Origin: Pseudomonadales bacterium
GTDB taxonomy: Bacteria; Pseudomonadota; Gammaproteobacteria; Pseudomonadales; IMCC2047
NCBI GenBank assembly: GCA_024234615.1
Contig: JACKNY010000001.1
Location: 1,454,501 to 1,518,500, forward strand
Reading direction: 5' to 3'
DNA: 64,000 nt
The first letter of the stretch is position 1; the number at the start of each line of letters is the position of its first letter. Shown here in pieces: positions 59,290 through 64,000 of this stretch. The notes beneath the pieces were generated by a model, which made no database searches, was not told where the DNA came from, and saw only the letters and a program-made list of their open reading frames with translations. The position numbers and the translations under genes were made by a program.

Positions 59290-60996
59290 CGATTCTTTGG
59301 GCGCTACTGTTTGCCGTTTCTGGGCACGACGAATTTGCTCTAACAGGGGCAGCAGAGCTTCACCTTGCCAGCTTGCCGCATCAGCAGATTTACCGTAAAG
59401 ACGGTTTTCCAGTTCCAACACCAAAGGGTTTAATTCCGGGTGGCAATTGAGCTGACGAATCTCATCCAAATTATTAATAGAACGGTCAGGAAAGACGGCG
59501 TTAAACCAGGCTATCAGCGCAGGGCGAGCCGCCGCCGGATCATGCGCTTTGACAGCCTTTTGTAGTGCTTTATGAGCTTGGTATCGTGATTCAATCCGGT
59601 TTCTATAATTGTCTTCCGCTTTATTCGAGCTGATCTTGGGTTGAGTTTTGCGTGCTTGCCACCATAGCCATAGAGTCACTATCCAGAGTAGTGCGAAGAG
59701 GGCGCTGATCCATGGCCAAATTGGATTGGGAGAAGAAATGGCTTGTCGGGCTTCGGATGATCTCTGCGTGTCATCGATGGTAAGCGGAGGCAAAAGGTTG
59801 TTGCTGCTCGGCTGTTTTGCCGGAAGGACTGACATTGTGGTTGCAGGAATCCGACTCGTTTCCAGGCGGTTCAGTTTAGTGTTCCACCAAGTAACAGCAA
59901 AACCCGGTAGTTCAACCGGCCCTTCCCGGTTGGGTACCAAGGCAGCTGACAGGCTGCGTTCGCCATTAACCCCCGTACTGGTTTCTTGATCGTTTAATAC
60001 CGGTTGGTCAGGATAAATTTTTAAACCTTCGCTTTCTGGGTATTCGAAGCTAGGCAATTGTGCGGAGTCTAATCCTATCGCCTTAATACTGATAGTACGG
60101 GTTTGGGGGGCGCCAAGATGGAGTTTAATGCTTCTGTCCGCCCAGGAATCTTCCAGAGTAAGTTGTTCCGTCGGCAACCAGGGTTGATCAGCAGGATAGT
60201 TGGCCGGTTTAGGGAGTACATTGATGATTTGAGTGGGTGACTTACTACGAATTCTACGATTATCGGAGCGAAAAATACTGCCGTGTAAAGTCAGTGCGGT
60301 TGCCGTCAAAACCTGCTCGGGAATAATCAGCCGCCCGCTACTTTGCGGTGCCACCGAGTATTTGATTTCGATCACGGAATATCTCACCCCATCAATAATG
60401 GTTTCATATTTTTGTTGTCCGCCAATTTGTTTAACGAGCGCATTTTCAATATCGATTGGGGTAATATTCGCATTGTCCAAGCCGACCGAATGGTAGACCT
60501 TTAAGCGGTAGAGAAAGCGCTCCTGTACATAAACTTCCTGTTTGCTGACTGCGCTATCGAGAAAAACTTCACTCTTGGCCGCACGCGGGTCCGTTGCCCC
60601 CGGCGTTACTCTTACTTGAATAGGGGTGGTTGTTTCTCCATCGACCAGGAACGAAGGCACAGTAAGCTTACCAGCCCGCTTGGGGGCTATCACAAAAATA
60701 AGGTCGTAATTAGCACTACGTTGGCCATTAATAAAGCTGATTTCGCTTTTCTGCTGACGGTTAAGAATTTCAAAATCCCGCTCCAATGCACTTAAGTCAA
60801 GGTTGTCTGGAATAGAGCCGCTATCGGAACGTAAGGTGAGGCTGATAATATCCTGCTCCGAAATGGTATTTCTATCCACCGATGCCGTAATTTTTGCCTG
60901 TGCTAAGGGTGCCAAAAATGCCGCCACCAGCGTTAGCAAACATATAAACCCTCTGAGCTGGGGTTGAGTTAGTAGCGAGCGAGCCTGTACTACCAT
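59263..60996 (-). CDS. batD: BatD family protein
   Basis: Membrane-anchored periplasmic protein of 577 residues, last gene of a bat (Bacteroides aerotolerance-like) operon. The signal peptide (LLTLVAAFLAPLAQA) is followed by beta-sandwich repeats beginning ITASVDRNTISEQDIISLTL, and a C-terminal helix (ISALFALLWIVTLWLWWQ) with a cytoplasmic tail. Function is unknown; it is always found with BatA/BatB and a MoxR ATPase. Its start overlaps the batB/C end by seven bases. Confidence 0.88.
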   Translation of the reverse strand: MVVQARSLLTQPQLRGFICLLTLVAAFLAPLAQAKITASVDRNTISEQDIISLTLRSDSGSIPDNLDLSALERDFEILNRQQKSEISFINGQRSANYDLIFVIAPKRAGKLTVPSFLVDGETTTPIQVRVTPGATDPRAAKSEVFLDSAVSKQEVYVQERFLYRLKVYHSVGLDNANITPIDIENALVKQIGGQQKYETIIDGVRYSVIEIKYSVAPQSSGRLIIPEQVLTATALTLHGSIFRSDNRRIRSKSPTQIINVLPKPANYPADQPWLPTEQLTLEDSWADRSIKLHLGAPQTRTISIKAIGLDSAQLPSFEYPESEGLKIYPDQPVLNDQETSTGVNGERSLSAALVPNREGPVELPGFAVTWWNTKLNRLETSRIPATTMSVLPAKQPSSNNLLPPLTIDDTQRSSEARQAISSPNPIWPWISALFALLWIVTLWLWWQARKTQPKISSNKAEDNYRNRIESRYQAHKALQKAVKAHDPAAARPALIAWFNAVFPDRSINNLDEIRQLNCHPELNPLVLELENRLYGKSADAASWQGEALLPLLEQIRRAQKRQTVAPKESVLKPLYPL

Positions 60997-62861
60997 ATAG
61001 GTTGATTTTCCTGTGGCGGTTGAAATTGATTTTCCAGCTGACGTTGCTGGTACTGATAATTAAATTTACGACGCAACAAGCCACCGGGATCTTCCGGTAT
61101 TCGGCGCAGCCATTGTTCCATCGCTTGGTGTTGCTCATCGGATTGGGCGTCAGCTTGCATCATTGCGGTTTTATCCGCTTCGGCCTCTGGTTGTTCAGTT
61201 TGTGCGCTTTCGGGTTGCTTTTCCGTTTGGCTTTGTTTAGCGGAGTTCTCTGTATTTTCTCGTGTTGATTCAGTATCGTTTGGGCTAGATGAATCAGCTT
61301 GCTGTGTTGAGTTTTGAGTGTCTTCGCCTGACTCAGCATTTTGCTGTTCTGGAGGTTGGCTTGAGTTTGGCGGATCTTGGTCAGACTGCTGCGGGGAGTT
61401 TTGAGCTCCCTGTTGCTGATCATTAGCTGCTTGATCCTGCGGGTTTTGTTGATCATCTTCAGAATTTTGCCCATTCTCCTGGTTTTGCTGCTGTTGTTGT
61501 ATCAATTGTTCCACCAGCTTTTTATTGAACCGGGCGTCTTCATGTTGCGGTGCTTTTTCTAACGCCTGTTCATACGCCGCAATCGCCTCTTTTAACTGAC
61601 CCGCTTTTGCCAGTGCGTTGCCGCGGTTGTAATGGCCGTTGGCAGTATCTTGCGTGGCAAAATTTTTAGCAGCGTTTTGATAATCTCCCGCTTGGTAGGC
61701 AGCGCTTGCTTTCCAGGCCTTGGAATCAAATAATTCAGCAGCGCGTTTTGCGTCACCTTCGTGTAATGCGGCGGCTCCCTGTTGATCGCGTGTTTGCCAG
61801 AGATCATTCCAGCCAAAGGCAAAGGCGGGGGAGGGGTCAATCAAAAAGATAAGACCTATAGATAATAGCCAGCCGCGCCGAAAGGATAGTGCTGCCAGCG
61901 GCGCGAGCAGTAACAGTAACCAGGGCCCCATTTCTTGCCACTGATCGAATTCTCGCTCGACCTGACGGGAGGTGGCATTAAGGTTAAGGATTTCATTCTT
62001 CAGCAGATAATGGATATCGCTATCATCGATTTGCAGCTGAGCAAGGCGGGCGCCCGTCATTCTGGCGAGTTCTTGCATGGGTTCCAACTCCATTTTTGCA
62101 ATTACGATTTCCTGGCCCTGCTTCAAAAACCCCTGTTCGGGTATGGGAATTGGCCCACCCTCTGGGGTGCCTACCGCCAACACACTCAAATGATGTGTCT
62201 TTAATATATCGGATAGCTCATTGGCGTCTTCACTGCTGATGCCGTCGGTGATCAAAAGAATACGCCCCTCGTTAATGCCACCATCTTTTAGCAATTGTTG
62301 CGCGAGCTTGAGAGCAAGGTCAGGGCGGCTGCCAAGGGCTGGCATGAGCAGGGGCGAAAGCGCTGGCACCATGGCCTTGATGGTGTGGGTATCGTCGGTG
62401 AGCGGCGCAACGATATGGGCATCACCGGCATAGACAACCAATGCCGTTTGGCCCTGATCTCTTTGATCCAGGATGTCGATTAACTTGTGCTGTGCTTTTA
62501 TCAACCGTGAGGGTGGAATATCGTTAGACTGCATGGAGAGTGATAAATCCAGCAGAATCACCAGCGCGTCTTCTTTCTTGTGTACAGGCTGCGGAATTTT
62601 TTTCCACACGGGCCCTGCCAGAGCAATGGCCGTCAACAAAAGGCTAATAATAACGAGATAGAAGGGTAACCGGCTGCTTTTCACGCTTTGTTGTTCGAGC
62701 AGGTAGCCTAACAGGTGCCGATCGATTGCCTGCGCCCAACTGGAGCTTTGCTCGTGATAATGTTTTGACCAGTGATAGATGACCGGAACCAGCAGTAGCA
62801 ATAGCAGCCAATACGGTCGTAGAAAGTGGAACTGGGATAGTTCTACAATAAAATCAGACAT
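60990..62861 (-). CDS. batB: BatB/BatC fusion: von Willebrand factor A plus TPR protein
   Basis: Inner-membrane protein of 623 residues. N-terminal helices (YWLLLLLLVPVIYHW) lead to a VWA domain with the metal-site motif DLSLS in VILLDLSLSMQSND. After further helices a TPR repeat follows (YNRGNALAKAGQLKEAIAAY, about 420-455). The segment about 470-590 is very rich in Gln, Asn, Ser and Glu, encoded by low-complexity DNA at 61100-61510. The C-terminus is basic. In other bacteria BatB and BatC are separate; here they are one protein. It overlaps batA by eight bases. Confidence 0.88.
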   Translation of the reverse strand: MSDFIVELSQFHFLRPYWLLLLLLVPVIYHWSKHYHEQSSSWAQAIDRHLLGYLLEQQSVKSSRLPFYLVIISLLLTAIALAGPVWKKIPQPVHKKEDALVILLDLSLSMQSNDIPPSRLIKAQHKLIDILDQRDQGQTALVVYAGDAHIVAPLTDDTHTIKAMVPALSPLLMPALGSRPDLALKLAQQLLKDGGINEGRILLITDGISSEDANELSDILKTHHLSVLAVGTPEGGPIPIPEQGFLKQGQEIVIAKMELEPMQELARMTGARLAQLQIDDSDIHYLLKNEILNLNATSRQVEREFDQWQEMGPWLLLLLAPLAALSFRRGWLLSIGLIFLIDPSPAFAFGWNDLWQTRDQQGAAALHEGDAKRAAELFDSKAWKASAAYQAGDYQNAAKNFATQDTANGHYNRGNALAKAGQLKEAIAAYEQALEKAPQHEDARFNKKLVEQLIQQQQQNQENGQNSEDDQQNPQDQAANDQQQGAQNSPQQSDQDPPNSSQPPEQQNAESGEDTQNSTQQADSSSPNDTESTRENTENSAKQSQTEKQPESAQTEQPEAEADKTAMMQADAQSDEQHQAMEQWLRRIPEDPGGLLRRKFNYQYQQRQLENQFQPPQENQPIW

Positions 62862-63909
62862 CGAGCACCCCCTCTGATGAGGGTTTCCCTAATTTGTGTT
62901 TCACAAGAGGGTAAAATTTAATCAGGCTAATAACCAGACTTAACAGCAGAAACAGGGATAAGGGCCAGATAAATAGAGAGCGCACTGGGTTAAATGTTTC
63001 GGCTTCTTGTTCAATAGGTTCGATTTGATCCAATAGGGCGTATATCTGCTGCAGTTCCTGCGTGTTGTGAGCACGAAAATACTGGCCACCAGTTTGCTTA
63101 GCAATATGTTGCAACATAGCCTCATCTAAATCTGCTGAGGGGTTCATCGTTCTACGGCCAAATAATCCACCGAAGGGACTCGATACCTCCATTTCACTGG
63201 CACCGACGCCGATAGTATGTATTTTTACCTGTTCAGAGAGGGCAATTTCAGTGGCTTTTTCTGGTGTGATTTGACCCGCTGTGTTCGCACCGTCAGTAAG
63301 CAAAATCAGTAACCGGTTGGTTTCAGGGCGGTTACGAAGCCGCTTGGTGGCCAGCCCAATGGCATCGCCTATGGCGGTTTGTTCACCGGCAAAACCGATC
63401 TGAGATTCGTTTAGGAGGGTTTCAACTGCGTGCCGGTCAAAGGTGAGGGGTGCTTGCAAATAGGCCTGCGTGCCAAACAATATCAGCCCGAGACGATCAC
63501 CTTTGCGCTGCGCAATAAAATCTCCTAAAACTTCTTTAACTACGTCTAAGCGCGTCACTGGCTTATTGTTGAGAGTTAAATCTTCGCGCTTCATGCTGCC
63601 CGATATATCCACAGCTATCATTAGATCGCGACCGCTGGTCGGTAAACTGACGGGGTCACCAATCCACTCTGGTCTTGCCGCCGCAATAATTAAGGCAACC
63701 CAGGCGCTTAGAAGCAAAATATGTACAATATTGAAGGCCCGCTTAATACCCTTGTTTGTTGGGGAATATCCGTTTGCAAGACTGGCCAGCTGTTGGTAAA
63801 AGGGTACGCGCAAAGCGGCATCATCCCTTCGCGCTGCTGGCAGTAGATAATAAACCAGTAGCGGTAAGGGCAGCAGCAATAATGCTAATGGCCAGGCTAA
63901 CTCAATCAT
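62854..63909 (-). CDS. batA: BatA: von Willebrand factor A membrane protein
   Basis: Inner-membrane protein of 351 residues. Two N-terminal helices (WPLALLLLPLPLLVYYLLPA and IVHILLLSAWVALIIAAA) precede a VWA domain with the metal-ion site DISGS in MIAVDISGSMKRED and a C-terminal helix (IWPLSLFLLLSLVISLI). ATG at 63909 has AAGGAAG upstream and overlaps the stop of the preceding gene; a longer frame to 63939 is unlikely. MoxR and DUF58 genes are expected further upstream, beyond the window. Confidence 0.92.
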   Translation of the reverse strand: MIELAWPLALLLLPLPLLVYYLLPAARRDDAALRVPFYQQLASLANGYSPTNKGIKRAFNIVHILLLSAWVALIIAAARPEWIGDPVSLPTSGRDLMIAVDISGSMKREDLTLNNKPVTRLDVVKEVLGDFIAQRKGDRLGLILFGTQAYLQAPLTFDRHAVETLLNESQIGFAGEQTAIGDAIGLATKRLRNRPETNRLLILLTDGANTAGQITPEKATEIALSEQVKIHTIGVGASEMEVSSPFGGLFGRRTMNPSADLDEAMLQHIAKQTGGQYFRAHNTQELQQIYALLDQIEPIEQEAETFNPVRSLFIWPLSLFLLLSLVISLIKFYPLVKHKLGKPSSEGVLDV

Positions 63910-64000
63910 TGGTGCTTCCTTATCCATTGAGCAACACATTGCTGGAGCTCGTTCGCATCCCTATCGCTAAACGACAGCTCTTGGCTATAAGGGGCGGAAA
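63906..64000 (-). CDS. end of a DUF4381-type gene (5' part outside window)
   Basis: On the minus strand a frame enters from the right edge and ends ELQQCVAQWIRKHQ at a TGA that overlaps the batA ATG (ATGA). That C-terminus and its place immediately before batA suit the DUF4381 family of bat operons. Only about 30 codons are visible, so the family call rests mainly on context. Confidence 0.55.
   Translation of the reverse strand, partial: SAPYSQELSFSDRDANELQQCVAQWIRKHQ

Noticed and set aside
61100..61510. Repetitive DNA that could suggest a tandem repeat or CRISPR-like array
   Set aside because: It is Gln/Asn/Ser codon low complexity in the BatB/C linker, without regular repeat-spacer structure.
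1..64000. Mobile elements, defence systems, secretion loci or phage genes
   Set aside because: No transposase, integrase, capsid or defence signatures are present, and I saw no obvious compositional break.

Overview
This window looks like core chromosome of a free-living, aerobic-to-microaerobic gammaproteobacterium. Evidence includes the uvrC-pgsA pair, rsxABCDGE followed by nth, fadBA, purM-purN, hda, a complete cbb3 oxidase region with an Fnr/Anr regulator, a FabY-type ketoacyl synthase, and EpmC, MnmC and TtcA. Gene order resembles Pseudomonadales/Cellvibrionales, but I cannot place the genus from sequence alone. I saw no rRNA, tRNA, insertion sequence, prophage, CRISPR array or secretion/defence island. 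Coding density is high and almost every large gene belongs to a known family.

Layout. 1-1.6 kb: end of uvrC and pgsA. 1.6-7.9 kb: a small unknown membrane protein, a GlxA-type AraC regulator divergent from fabY, a DUF3806-like exported protein, a lipoprotein transglycosylase, a YheU-family protein and an EamA transporter. 7.9-18.1 kb, minus strand: metG, then rsxABCDGE-nth-mnmC, probably starting from an extended -10 promoter in front of rsxA. 18.3-20.4 kb: apbC and dcd. 20.5-23.0 kb, minus: purM-purN and a DUF3108 protein. 23.3-25.8 kb, plus: a DUF2066 protein, a second CDP-alcohol phosphatidyltransferase and hda. 26-27.5 kb: a PilZ protein and a DUF481 outer-membrane-like protein. 27.6-38.3 kb, minus: ccoNOQP, ccoGHIS, a SafE-like permease, fnr and ttcA. 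38.5-40.2 kb: a TusA-like protein, an unknown 231-residue protein and epmC. 40.2-51 kb: a signalling block (MinD-like ATPase with a long tail; HDOD-GAF-histidine kinase; REC-PAS-GGDEF-EAL regulator; tatD; a degenerate EAL-HDOD protein), slt and uspA. 51-56.6 kb: fadBA, then a ferric-reductase-like heme membrane protein with a tetraheme cytochrome c. 56.6-59.2 kb: a FetB-like permease pair and a solitary LpxD-like acyltransferase. 59.3-64 kb, minus: batD, a batB/batC fusion, batA and the end of a DUF4381-type gene.

How it works together. The cbb3 region is a self-contained respiratory unit: oxidase subunits, copper and assembly factors, and the oxygen-sensing regulator whose perfect binding site lies in front of ccoN at class II spacing. 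Rsx is a second membrane electron-transfer machine, and the cytochrome pair at 55-56 kb may be a third. FabY and FadBA represent fatty-acid synthesis and degradation; PgsA and the second phosphatidyltransferase represent phospholipid synthesis. The 41-48 kb block is a cyclic-di-GMP/phosphorelay signalling region with three distinct HDOD or EAL architectures.

The least explained parts are the two-gene cytochrome module, the HDOD-kinase/diguanylate cyclase block with its divergent ATPase, the solitary LpxD homologue, three candidate small genes, and hairpins that overlap the stop codons of several convergent gene pairs. I found no clear-cut novel system; these are the leads.
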